From the NCBI RefSeq assembly GCF_030145185.1, contig NZ_JAQYWB010000036.1, positions 1-58,724 on the forward strand: a stretch of 58,724 nucleotides of DNA, in the 5' to 3' direction. Each line of letters begins with the position of its first letter. Positions within the stretch are counted from its first letter, which is position 1. This document shows positions 27,101 through 35,015 of the stretch, in pieces. The notes below the pieces were generated by a model. The model had not been told where the DNA came from and did no database searches. It worked only from the letters and a program-made list of their open reading frames with translations. This DNA comes from Desulfoluna sp. (lineage in GTDB: Bacteria; Desulfobacterota; Desulfobacteria; Desulfobacterales; Desulfolunaceae). A program made the position numbers and the translations under genes.

Positions 27101-27721
27101 ATGCGCAGAGCGGAAAGAGACGGGAGGATGAGAGGTTTGGAAAAAATCAGCAACAAACGCAAAAAGATACTGGATGCCGCCGCCACCATTTTTTCACAAA
27201 AGGGGTTTCATCAGGCACGCATGGATGAGATCGCCGTCGCGGCCCATGTGGCCAAGGGGACGCTTTATTATAATTTCTCAAGCAAAAGCCTGCTCTTTGC
27301 CGCCACGGTCACCGAAGGGATGGAGACGATTGTTCGTCAGGTTCGGGCGGAAATGGTGTCGGACCTTCCTTTTCCTGAACATTTTCAGCTGCTGGTGACC
27401 TCCATTGTTCGGCTTTATCTTCAGCACAGCGACCTTGCCCATATTATCTTTAACGAGATCTCAAGCGGGATTGACGATGCGGTCCTTATGGAGATTGAGC
27501 GGGTTCGTGGCCGGTTTATTGAGTTTATCGCGGAGATGCTCGCCTGGGGGCAGCAGAAGGGGTATATCAAAAATATCGACCTGAAACTCTCTGCCGTGGC
27601 TCTGGCCGGAATCATCGACAGTGTTTGCAGCCATCTCCTTCAGTACCCTGAAGGGGCCAACGAAGAGAAGGCCGTGGAGACCCTCCATGATATCTTGTCC
27701 TCGGGGCTGCTGAAAAGATAG
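27101..27721 (+). CDS. TetR-family transcriptional regulator
   Basis: 206 residues. The N-terminal helix-turn-helix is clear: KRKKILDAAATIFSQKGF, then MDEIAVAAHVAKGTLYYNF, the TetR recognition helix ending in LYYxF. The C-terminal ligand-binding part (about 75-206) is helical and of unknown specificity. ATG 27101 follows AGGGACGC. A second in-frame ATG at 27128 is directly abutted by GGGAGG, too close to be ideal. It is followed at a distance by an OmpP1/FadL porin, so hydrophobic-compound or fatty-acid sensing is plausible. Confidence 0.9.
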   Translation: MRRAERDGRMRGLEKISNKRKKILDAAATIFSQKGFHQARMDEIAVAAHVAKGTLYYNFSSKSLLFAATVTEGMETIVRQVRAEMVSDLPFPEHFQLLVTSIVRLYLQHSDLAHIIFNEISSGIDDAVLMEIERVRGRFIEFIAEMLAWGQQKGYIKNIDLKLSAVALAGIIDSVCSHLLQYPEGANEEKAVETLHDILSSGLLKR

Positions 27722-28171
27722 CTTGGGTTCAAGGTGACCTGCGTTGACCCTGGAAAAACTTTTCCAGAGCAAAAGAATGCTTTTTTCGGCGAGGGGAAAA
27801 ACGGACCCTTCAGTAGACAGAGGCAGAGCGGCTTAAAGGGCTGCTGGCCGGTCATAAAGGGTTGACAGCAACCGAAAAATAACGCTAACGTCAGTTCTGA
27901 ACGTTGATCATCATAAAAAGCCACGTTTCCCATCGAAGCATCCTGTGCCATGTGTTTCTGCATGTGCGCAGTTCCTCAACGTGTATCCTGTAAGTCACGC
28001 ATCACCCAGTGGGTTGTATCGGCACGAAGCGCAGTTCATCATCGATGGCTTTGTCTTCCATATCACAGGCGAATGACGCACAAGGGGCCGTAGGCATGGG
28101 CCAGGACCTTCGCTTGGCCGGGCACGGCCACCATGGGCGGCAGGACCATCTTCATGACCAGGGAGGATGGT
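27722..28171. other. Intergenic region between tetR and the porin
   Basis: No supported gene. It contains a perfect inverted repeat CTGGAAAA/TTTTCCAG (27750-27767), followed by AGCAAAAGAATGCTTTTTT, which together may terminate the tetR transcript. No copy of the CTGACCGGTCAG palindrome lies here. Confidence 0.5.
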
Positions 28172-29515
28172 ATGAAACGATCGGTTCTCTTCATTGCAGT
28201 GCTTCTCTCAGTGTGTTTTGTCTCCACAGATCTTTTGGCCAACATCGATAATCTCTCCAACATGAGCGTGGAGTGGATGCGGACGGCGAACCGAAATGCC
28301 GCGACGGACCGGGCGGATATCGTGGTTTACAACCCCGGTGGCATCACGGAACTGCCGGATGGCGTGGCGATCAACATCGGCAACCAGAGCATGCGCCGCG
28401 AGCCGACGCACTCTTACAACGCAGGTGTGGCGAAAAGTTTCGAACAGGATGGTGACGATCCCTTTCTTCCCAACCTCTATGCAACGTATAATCAAGATAA
28501 CTGGGCCGTTTGGGGAGGATTTTACATCCCGGGGGGTGGGGCTGTTGTGGATTACCCGGGTGGTTCTTTTACAACCAATATTTTGATCCCTGCGGCCATC
28601 TCTGAAGGTGTTGCTGAGGTTATCGGTGGGGGGCTTGCAGGTCCTGATGTGTTTGCGACGCTTTCAACTTCAGGCGAGTGCCTTGAAGCAGAGTCCCTGT
28701 ATCTTACGTTTACTCTGGGGGGGGCCTATAAAATTAACGAGTTGGTTTCCGTGGCCTTGGGCCTTCGTTACATTGATGCGGAGAATAATATTAAGGGGAA
28801 AGTAGCGATCGGTTCCAGTGACTTGATGTATGATGCCGTCATTGTCGGTGGTGGATTTAATGATAATACGGTCGATGTAGATGAAAGTGCCGATGGCGTG
28901 GGCTTCATTATTGGCGTAAATATTAATCCCATGGAAAAAGTAAACGTTGGGATTCAATATCAATCTAAGGTGGACCTTGACTTTAAAGCCGATGTAAACC
29001 AGGACAATCTCGGGTTGTTTACACAGGGTGAAAAAAATGCCCGTGATTTACCCTCCATGCTGGGGTTGGGCGTCGGATACGATGTCTCCCAAAGGCTCTA
29101 CGTGGAGGCCAACTACAGCTACTGGTTTCAGGAGGACGCGGATTGGGGAAAAAACGACGCAGGCAAAGATATCTCCAAGATGGCAGGTGACACCCAGTCC
29201 TACGGTGTGACCGGAACCTGGAAGTGGACGGACGTCATTGCCACCAGTGTTGGCACGGTCTACACCGATTTTCTCTGGAACGACATGGACGGCTATTATT
29301 CCGCTAACCTGGGCTCTTACGAGGTCCTTTACTCAGACAACTGGCAGGTGTGCGGGGGTATCTCCTGGCAGATTACCGAGAGTGTGGAAGTCAACGCGGC
29401 TCTGGCCCGTACTCTCTGGGATGATGAAACCATGACGGATCAAAATACGGGTATCGAAGTCAAAACCGAAAACGCCACCACCACCATTGCCATCGGAGCC
29501 AATATCACCTTTTAG
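28172..29515 (+). CDS. OmpP1/FadL-family outer-membrane transport protein
   Basis: 447 residues. A signal peptide (MKRSVLFIAVLLSVCFVSTDLLA) is followed by the FadL hatch pattern NMSVEWMRTANRNAATDRADIVVYNPGGITELPDG, in which the NPAG-like NPGG motif is typical (only short parts quoted for recognition: NPGGITELP). The barrel ends in IAIGANITF with the C-terminal Phe needed for outer-membrane insertion. The family passes long-chain fatty acids and other hydrophobic molecules through a lateral opening. GGGAGGATGGT precedes ATG 28172. It is probably monocistronic, closed by a terminator. Confidence 0.88.
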   Translation: MKRSVLFIAVLLSVCFVSTDLLANIDNLSNMSVEWMRTANRNAATDRADIVVYNPGGITELPDGVAINIGNQSMRREPTHSYNAGVAKSFEQDGDDPFLPNLYATYNQDNWAVWGGFYIPGGGAVVDYPGGSFTTNILIPAAISEGVAEVIGGGLAGPDVFATLSTSGECLEAESLYLTFTLGGAYKINELVSVALGLRYIDAENNIKGKVAIGSSDLMYDAVIVGGGFNDNTVDVDESADGVGFIIGVNINPMEKVNVGIQYQSKVDLDFKADVNQDNLGLFTQGEKNARDLPSMLGLGVGYDVSQRLYVEANYSYWFQEDADWGKNDAGKDISKMAGDTQSYGVTGTWKWTDVIATSVGTVYTDFLWNDMDGYYSANLGSYEVLYSDNWQVCGGISWQITESVEVNAALARTLWDDETMTDQNTGIEVKTENATTTIAIGANITF

Positions 29516-29565
29516 AGAATCCACGCATGGGGCCGATGGCCGGATGCGTCCCGTTGTGTGAATAT

Positions 29566-29612
29566 GAAAAAGTCCCTGGGGAAGAGGTCAAATTCCCGCG
29601 GGACTTTTTTTG
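29566..29612 (+). terminator. Terminator after the OmpP1/FadL gene
   Basis: AAAAAGTCCC (ending 29575) pairs with GGGACTTTTTT (29600-29610), giving a stem that runs into a T-tract. Confidence 0.8.
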
Positions 29613-29667
29613 TGGCAGGCACCGACTCATCGCAGATGTCCTATCGTGGTACGAATCTCTCCCTGAC

Positions 29668-29762
29668 CCCTCGTGCGAATGCGGACGCGAGGTGCTGAGC
29701 GTACCGGCAGCCGTTTCGCATTCGCAAATCTGCGTTCGAGGTGGCTCACCTCGCCGCCGGAG
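29668..29762. repeat. Structured direct repeat, copy 1
   Basis: First of two roughly 95-base copies of one sequence, 178-179 bases apart. It contains GCGAATGC (29675-29682) paired with GCATTCGC (29718-29725), and a second hairpin GAGGTG-gct-CACCTC followed by GCCGCCGG. It is not coding in any convincing frame. See the finding on covariation. Confidence 0.75.
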
Positions 29763-29846
29763 TTATTCCGGTTAATGTCAACCCATGAGTTGATCCGGAA
29801 GCACCGGTAACTTATGCGCTTGCGACACACGAGGCACCCCATCACC

Positions 29847-29941
29847 CTTCACGCGAATGCGGACGCGGGGTGCTGCAAGTACCGATAGCCGTTTCGCCTT
29901 CGCAAACCCGCTTTCAAGGTGGCGTCACCTTGCCGCCGGAG
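29847..29941. repeat. Structured direct repeat, copy 2
   Basis: Second copy. The same blocks appear in the same order (GCGAATGCGGACGC, GGTGCTG, GTACCG, AGCCGTTTCGC, TTCGCAAA, GCCGCCGGAG). The second hairpin is AAGGTG-gcgt-CACCTT, with both arms changed relative to copy 1 so pairing is preserved. The 29613-30022 stretch otherwise holds no gene. Confidence 0.75.
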
Positions 29942-30022
29942 GCTTGCTTTTTCCCCTTTCCCTTTCCCCCACCATTACTGTAAGTAAGTTCGCATTGATT
30001 TAATGTTTGATCGGAGGATGTG

Positions 30023-30730
30023 ATGAGGTGGTGTGACGAGGAGCGGGATACGTTCCTGGAAGGGGTGAGGGCGTCCCTTCCGTTGATGTTGGGGGTGATC
30101 CCCTTTGCCCTGATTTGCGGGATTGCATCCATGGACGCCGGGCTTCCGGTCTGGCAGGCGCTGGTGATTCCCCTGGTGATTTTTGCCGGGGCGGCTCAGC
30201 TTGCGGTGACCCACCTTTTTGTGATCGGGGCTCCGGCCATGGTGATGGTGGTGACTGCGCTGGTGATCAACCTGCGATTTGTGATGTACAGCGCCTCTAT
30301 CGCTCCGCATTTCAGGCAGGTGCCGGGTCGGTGGCGTCCCCTGCTCTCCTATCTTCTCTCCGATCAGGCCTTTGCACTTTCCCTGACAAAGTTCAATCAG
30401 CGGGAAGGGTGCCGTTATCCTTTGGCCTATACCTTGGGCACCGGGGTGCCTGTTTTTTTTGTCTGGCATCTCTTTAACGGCCTGGGGGTTCTCCTGGGGG
30501 CCGGTGTGCCGGAGAGTTGGGGGCTCGATTTCGGGGTCCCTCTGACCTTTATGGCCCTATTGGTCCCGGCGGTCCAGGATCGGCCGACCCTGGTGGCGGC
30601 TTTGGTCTCTGGTATCACGGCTGTGGGGGCTTCCGGCCTTCCGTATGGGTTGAACATTATCTTTGCCGCCCTGTTGGGCGTTGGCGGCGGGCTTCTCTTT
30701 GACGCAAAGGCCGAAAGGAGGCCCGCATGA
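30023..30730 (+). CDS. azlC: AzlC-family branched-chain amino acid permease, large subunit
   Basis: 235 residues with several membrane helices. The typical AzlC pattern ASLPLMLGVIPFALICGIAS and FAGAAQLAVTHLF is clear, as is NLRFVMYSAS. With AzlD it exports branched-chain or other hydrophobic amino acids. I chose ATG 30023, five bases after GGAGG; a GTG one codon upstream is also possible. The next gene overlaps the stop by four bases. Confidence 0.9.
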   Translation: MRWCDEERDTFLEGVRASLPLMLGVIPFALICGIASMDAGLPVWQALVIPLVIFAGAAQLAVTHLFVIGAPAMVMVVTALVINLRFVMYSASIAPHFRQVPGRWRPLLSYLLSDQAFALSLTKFNQREGCRYPLAYTLGTGVPVFFVWHLFNGLGVLLGAGVPESWGLDFGVPLTFMALLVPAVQDRPTLVAALVSGITAVGASGLPYGLNIIFAALLGVGGGLLFDAKAERRPA

Positions 30731-31059
30731 GTCACGGATTGTTTTTTTTTGTCGTCTTGCTTTGCGGGGCCGTGACCTTCTCTGAGCGGGGGGCTTTTCT
30801 TCTTTTTCCAAGCGACAAAGAACCCCACCCCCGGCTGGCCAAAGGCCTTCGCCTCGTCCCGGCGGCGGTGCTCCCCGCCCTGGTGACCCCGGCTCTTTTC
30901 ATGCCCGATGGGGCCTTGGACCTTTCCCCTTCCAATCTGCGTCTCCTGGCCGGAGTCGTGGCCCTTGCCATCGCCCTCTGGAAACGAAGTGTCTTTCTGA
31001 CTCTGGTCTCAGGCCTCACCGCCCTCTGGTTTTTCCAGTGGGTGAGCGGGTGGCTGTAA
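30727..31059 (+). CDS. azlD: AzlD-family transporter small subunit
   Basis: 110 residues, four membrane helices, with FFVVLLCGAVTFSERGAFLLFPSDKEPHPRLAKGLR close to the AzlD consensus (short recognisable part: AVTFSERGAFLL). It overlaps azlC by four bases and has AAAGGAGGCCC before ATG. Function is coupled to AzlC. Confidence 0.88.
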   Translation: MSHGLFFFVVLLCGAVTFSERGAFLLFPSDKEPHPRLAKGLRLVPAAVLPALVTPALFMPDGALDLSPSNLRLLAGVVALAIALWKRSVFLTLVSGLTALWFFQWVSGWL

Positions 31060-31219
31060 TTCATGGCCCTTTTGATGGCGCAGGAATCGTGATATGAGGT
31101 TTTTAAAAGAACATTTTTTGTTGTCAGGTTTTCCTGCTTTTTGTCGATAAACAGAGACTCATCAGGTGTCCCGGAATCGGGGCCATGAAACAAAGACCCT
31201 CCAATATCGGATTGTTGAC

Positions 31220-32704
31220 ATGCAGCGTTACTTTTCTATCAGAACCCGTCTGATTTTGTGCTTGAGCCTTATTCTCATTGCAGCCTTTCTGATTATCACC
31301 ATGACCCATTACAACAGCTCCCGAAAGTTGCTTCGGGATAACCTGATTGAGAACACCCTGCCGCTTACCAGTGACAACATTTATTCAGAGATCCAGAAGG
31401 ATCTCATGAGCCCGATCTTTGTCTCCTCTCTGATGGCCAACGACACTTTTTTGAAGGACTGGCTCCTGGATGGGGAAGGGGGAGTGGAAAAAATCACCAA
31501 ATACCTTACCGAGATCAAGTCAAAGTACGGTTTTTTTTCCACCTTTGTGGTCTCTTCGCAGACCGGGCGCTATTATCATTTCGACGGGGTGCTTAAGACT
31601 CTTTCCCGTGAGGATGATCATGATGTCTGGTACTACCGCTTTCTTGAACAGCATCAGGAGTATGCGCTGGATGTCGACACCGACCAGGCATCGGATAACA
31701 GCCTCACCATCTTTATCAATCACCGGCTTGAGGATTACGAGGGGCATCTGATCGGGGTGACTGGGGCTGGGCTCAATGTGGACCATATCAATAAGATGGT
31801 TCATATGTATCAGAAGAAATACAACCGGAATATTTATTTTGTCTCACCAGACGGCACGGTACAACTGCACACGGAGACGGAGCGCATCGAAAGGGACAAC
31901 ATTATCAAGGGCTCCCGGTTGAAGGAGGTCGCCCCCCATTTGTTGGTTCGCGGGAAGCCGAGCGCGTCCTATGAGGTGGCATGTGACCGGAGCACTCTGC
32001 TGATCACCTCCCGGTACATTCCGGAATTCGATTGGTTTCTTATTGTGGAGATGGATGAAACCATGATGTTGAACCATCTCCGCAGGAACAGTCTGATCAA
32101 TTTTGGGGTGGGTCTTCTTGTGACCCTTTTGGTGATCGGGGTCAATATTGTGACGGTGAATTATTTTCAGGACCGGCTGGAGCGGATGGCCACCACAGAC
32201 AAGTTGACCCAGGTTAAGAATCGTCGAGCCTTTGAGCATGATTTTCACCGTTTCGCCTATACCATGTCCCGTGACGGTACGCTCTTTTCGTTGGTGATGT
32301 TTGATATTGACCACTTTAAGGCAGTGAATGACTCGAGCGGGCATTTGTTCGGGGATGAGGTGATTCGCGCCGTGGCAGGGGTCTCGGAGGCGAGCATCCG
32401 GCGTCTCGATGTCCTCGCACGGTGGGGTGGGGATGAGTTTGTGATTTTATTCCGGGGTGGCGAGGCCGAAGGGCAGATTTTCAGTGAGAGGCTTCGCAAA
32501 AATATAGAGGAGACCGATTTTTACGCGGACTCTTCGGTTCCAGTCGAAAAGCGCCTGCCGGTGACGGTGACCTGTGGGGGGGCAGAGTCTACTCCTGGGG
32601 AAGGGCTTGATGCATTGATTTCCAGGGCAGACCGGGTTCTTTATCGCGCGAAATCGGCCGGGCGCAATTGTTCGCTTTGGGACACCGAGGGCGACGAAGC
32701 GTGA
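31220..32704 (+). CDS. Membrane diguanylate cyclase with extracytoplasmic sensor domain
   Basis: 494 residues. A membrane helix (about 10-30) leads to a periplasmic Cache-like sensor (about 35-285), a second helix (about 294-316, FGVGLLVTLLVIGVNIVTV), and a GGDEF domain. The active-site signature is intact, RWGGDEFVILF, and an RRLD inhibitory I-site stands at the expected five-residue distance upstream, so product feedback by cyclic di-GMP is likely. It makes c-di-GMP in response to an unknown ligand. The start is uncertain: ATG 31220 has a poor ribosome site, and a GTG at 31166 would add 18 residues. It is a single-gene unit. Confidence 0.9.
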   Translation: MQRYFSIRTRLILCLSLILIAAFLIITMTHYNSSRKLLRDNLIENTLPLTSDNIYSEIQKDLMSPIFVSSLMANDTFLKDWLLDGEGGVEKITKYLTEIKSKYGFFSTFVVSSQTGRYYHFDGVLKTLSREDDHDVWYYRFLEQHQEYALDVDTDQASDNSLTIFINHRLEDYEGHLIGVTGAGLNVDHINKMVHMYQKKYNRNIYFVSPDGTVQLHTETERIERDNIIKGSRLKEVAPHLLVRGKPSASYEVACDRSTLLITSRYIPEFDWFLIVEMDETMMLNHLRRNSLINFGVGLLVTLLVIGVNIVTVNYFQDRLERMATTDKLTQVKNRRAFEHDFHRFAYTMSRDGTLFSLVMFDIDHFKAVNDSSGHLFGDEVIRAVAGVSEASIRRLDVLARWGGDEFVILFRGGEAEGQIFSERLRKNIEETDFYADSSVPVEKRLPVTVTCGGAESTPGEGLDALISRADRVLYRAKSAGRNCSLWDTEGDEA

Positions 32705-32892
32705 GGTTTGGGGCTTTTTATGATAGCCTGCCCCATGAGTTTCTGAAGGAAAAAGGCTTCGCGAACTTTGTCATCGGAGGCATGAGCTGAATCATTACTT
32801 TTTTTAACCCTTTGATTGCTGATATCTCGGGAAACGCTGGACGTTGCTTGTCTCTGTTGACGTTTTTTTGAGTTCATCACCTGTGTGATGCT

Positions 32893-33465
32893 GTGAAACT
32901 AATCCCTTTGATTTTCCTTGCTGTGGCCCTGGCCATGGATGCGTTTGCTGTGGCTGTGGCCGTTGGCATCAGCCTTAAAAAAGTCAATGCACGACAGATG
33001 TTTCGCCTCTCCTGGCATTTTGGCCTTTTTCAGGCCCTGATGCCTGTGATCGGATGGCTGCTGGGGGTGAAGGTCCTCGCCTATGTGGAGAGCTTCGATC
33101 ATTGGATCGCCTTTGGACTTCTTGCTTTTGTGGGCGGAAAGATGCTCTGGGAGGCCTTTGAAGAGGACGGGGAGACGGCTGAGCCCCGGGACCCTACGCG
33201 GTCTATGAGTCTTGTGATTCTTTCCGTGGCCACCAGCATCGATGCCCTGGCCGTGGGGTTTACCATGTCTGTTCTGGCCGTGCCCATCGCCTTTCCTGCC
33301 GTGATTATCGGGGTCACCGCCTCTCTTTTCACCCTTGTGGGCATGCAGCTGGGCACCCGGTTCGCCTCATCTTCCCGTCTCGGTCGCTGGGCTGAAATTC
33401 TGGGTGGCCTGGTGCTTCTGATCATTGGTCTTCATATCCTCTGGGAACATGGGGTGTTTGGCTAA
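32893..33465 (+). CDS. mntP: Manganese efflux pump MntP
   Basis: 190 residues, six membrane helices, DUF204/MntP family. The duplicated signature acidic motifs are visible: AVALAMDAFAVAVAVGI in helix 1 and SVATSIDALAVGFTMSVL in helix 4, supplying the two Asp residues that line the metal path. It begins with GTG at 32893; no in-frame ATG fits the family N-terminus. I looked for a yybP-ykoY Mn2+ riboswitch in 32705-32892 and did not see its conserved blocks. Confidence 0.9.
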   Translation: MKLIPLIFLAVALAMDAFAVAVAVGISLKKVNARQMFRLSWHFGLFQALMPVIGWLLGVKVLAYVESFDHWIAFGLLAFVGGKMLWEAFEEDGETAEPRDPTRSMSLVILSVATSIDALAVGFTMSVLAVPIAFPAVIIGVTASLFTLVGMQLGTRFASSSRLGRWAEILGGLVLLIIGLHILWEHGVFG

Positions 33466-33469
33466 GCGT

Positions 33470-34330
33470 TCAGTCTTGGCGTACTCTCAGATAAGACGCA
33501 AACCGGGGTTTCTTGGCCGGGGTAAACCCGTGGTGCCTGAAGGTGACGACGGTGCCGGGTTGGGGCGGGGCCTTTCGCAGGGCGTCAGAGAACCCTGTTC
33601 CGAGGTTGAACTCCACCCCGCTTTTCAGTTTGAGTTTCAAGCTTCCCATCATGCCTTTGTATTTTCCTTTCCCCTCGTTGATCTTGACGATCACCCCTTC
33701 CATATCCGACGTCTGTTTGACCTTTAACACGTGGGGAGATCGCCCCGTGTGGAAGGGAAGCGCCGGGTCTTTGATGATGAGGCCTTCTCCGCTATTTTTT
33801 GTGATGTCCGTCATGTATCGGTCAAGATGGCGTCGATCCTGGCAGGGGATCTGGGGGATGATCCGGGCTGGAGTGCCGGGGTGGTGGTCGAACCACCGGG
33901 TAGCCTTGGCCAGGCGGGTGGGGAAGGTGCCGGGGGCGTTGGGAACTTCGAAGATCTGGTAGGTGATCTGTGCCCAGTCTTCGGAAGGCTTTTTATCCAT
34001 GACGGTGCTTTGGATGAAGGTAAAATCGTCCCTTTTGCTCCAGAGTTCGCCGTCGAGTTCAAAAGGAGGGAATGCCTGAGTGAACCAGGCCGGGGCGTGG
34101 ATGATTTTTCCCTTGCGGGTGACAAGCTGTGAGCCGGTCCAGTAGCCTCTGATCCCATCGAGCTTTTCGCTCATGAACCATCCAGTGATGTTCTCTTCGC
34201 CGGTGTAGCGTTGGGCCTTCTGGAGGGCCGGAGGCTCGGCCGAAGCCATAAGAGCCCAAGGAAAAAGGGCCAGGAAGAAAAAGGCGAGGACCAGGATCCG
34301 GGTGCGATGGAACCCTCTGGGGCCGGTCAT
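33470..34330 (-). CDS. Periplasmic ATP-dependent DNA ligase (LigE type)
   Basis: 286 residues. An N-terminal signal peptide (ILVLAFFFLALFPWALMASA) precedes a minimal ATP-dependent DNA ligase. The nucleotidyltransferase motif I is EKLDGIRGYW (KxDGxR, adenylated Lys), motif III FELDGELW, and motifs IV-V EGLIIKDP and VLKVKQ. An OB domain follows (about 200-286) with GSLKLKL. Exported ligases of this kind (Lig E) occur in Gram-negative bacteria and are linked to extracellular DNA handling or uptake. It overlaps the preceding small secreted protein by four bases, so both are made together. Confidence 0.9.
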   Translation of the reverse strand: MTGPRGFHRTRILVLAFFFLALFPWALMASAEPPALQKAQRYTGEENITGWFMSEKLDGIRGYWTGSQLVTRKGKIIHAPAWFTQAFPPFELDGELWSKRDDFTFIQSTVMDKKPSEDWAQITYQIFEVPNAPGTFPTRLAKATRWFDHHPGTPARIIPQIPCQDRRHLDRYMTDITKNSGEGLIIKDPALPFHTGRSPHVLKVKQTSDMEGVIVKINEGKGKYKGMMGSLKLKLKSGVEFNLGTGFSDALRKAPPQPGTVVTFRHHGFTPAKKPRFASYLRVRQD

Positions 34331-34800
34331 GGTTCAGGTCTCTGTGTTATGGGTTGTTCGGGGCTGTGGGTCGGGGGGAGAATAAAGTCGATTTCTTCAA
34401 TTTGAATTTGAGGGTGGATCTTTTTGTAGTAAAAGTCCCCGTATCTTGGGATGCATACTTTCAAGAGTCCCTCAGCGGTTTTTTCTCCAGCAAGTGAAAA
34501 ATGGTCCCGGTTCTGATGACTGAGCGTTACGCTGTCTTTACTCACCAAAAAATCAAGGCGAAGGCGGTCCCATCCTTTTCGGGGGGAGTACCTCCGCACT
34601 TCTCCATCGGGGCGAAAAAGCAGAAGATGTTTTTTACCAGGCTTTTTTTGTAGCTTGGGCACCACGCCCGGGGTCGTGTCGGCAGCGACGGCGACTTGAA
34701 GCCATCGCCCATGGATCCATGTGAGTTCATTTTGCCGGGTGTCGAGATTGGCGGTGTCCGTACTGAGGGTCAGAAGCAGAGCAAAAAGGAATTGAGGCAT
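34327..34800 (-). CDS. Small secreted protein co-transcribed with DNA ligase
   Basis: 157 residues starting MPQFLFALLLTLSTDTANL, a likely signal peptide, then a soluble domain with basic patches (KLQKKPGKKHLLLFRPDGEV) and a proline-rich end. No recognised domain. The beta-strand-like pattern LLLFRPDGEVRRYSP...RLRLDFL suggests a small all-beta fold. ATG at 34800 is used; four residues upstream are also open. Its stop overlaps the ligase start (ATGA), so a joint role in periplasmic DNA handling is inferred only. Confidence 0.6.
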   Translation of the reverse strand: MPQFLFALLLTLSTDTANLDTRQNELTWIHGRWLQVAVAADTTPGVVPKLQKKPGKKHLLLFRPDGEVRRYSPRKGWDRLRLDFLVSKDSVTLSHQNRDHFSLAGEKTAEGLLKVCIPRYGDFYYKKIHPQIQIEEIDFILPPTHSPEQPITQRPEP

Positions 34801-34812
34801 ACAAGTCTCCAA

Positions 34813-35015
34813 TCAGGGATTGGTAAGGGTGTATGGCAAATGTACTGGATCTTTTGTGCTGACGTGAGCGTCGTCGTAGGAATGAGTATTTATTTCTATG
34901 ATATACGTTATATTGAACAAATGAGCAAGAGCCAAACAGTAAAAGGGGAAAGGCAAGAGAAGGAGTGTAATGCTTCGCTCTGGGCTTTGTTTTGGCCTTG
35001 AGCGAAGCGGATATA
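34813..35015. other. Intergenic region with inverted repeat
   Basis: A 9-base inverted repeat, GCTTCGCTC (34972-34980) and GAGCGAAGC (35000-35008), follows the rapA stop and may form its 3' end, without a T-run. No gene here. Confidence 0.5.

Noticed and set aside
29668-29941. CRISPR array
   Set aside because: Only two copies, about 95 bases long, with strong internal hairpins; unlike short CRISPR repeats, and no cas genes.
32705-32892. yybP-ykoY manganese riboswitch before mntP
   Set aside because: The conserved loop blocks of that riboswitch are not visible in the leader.
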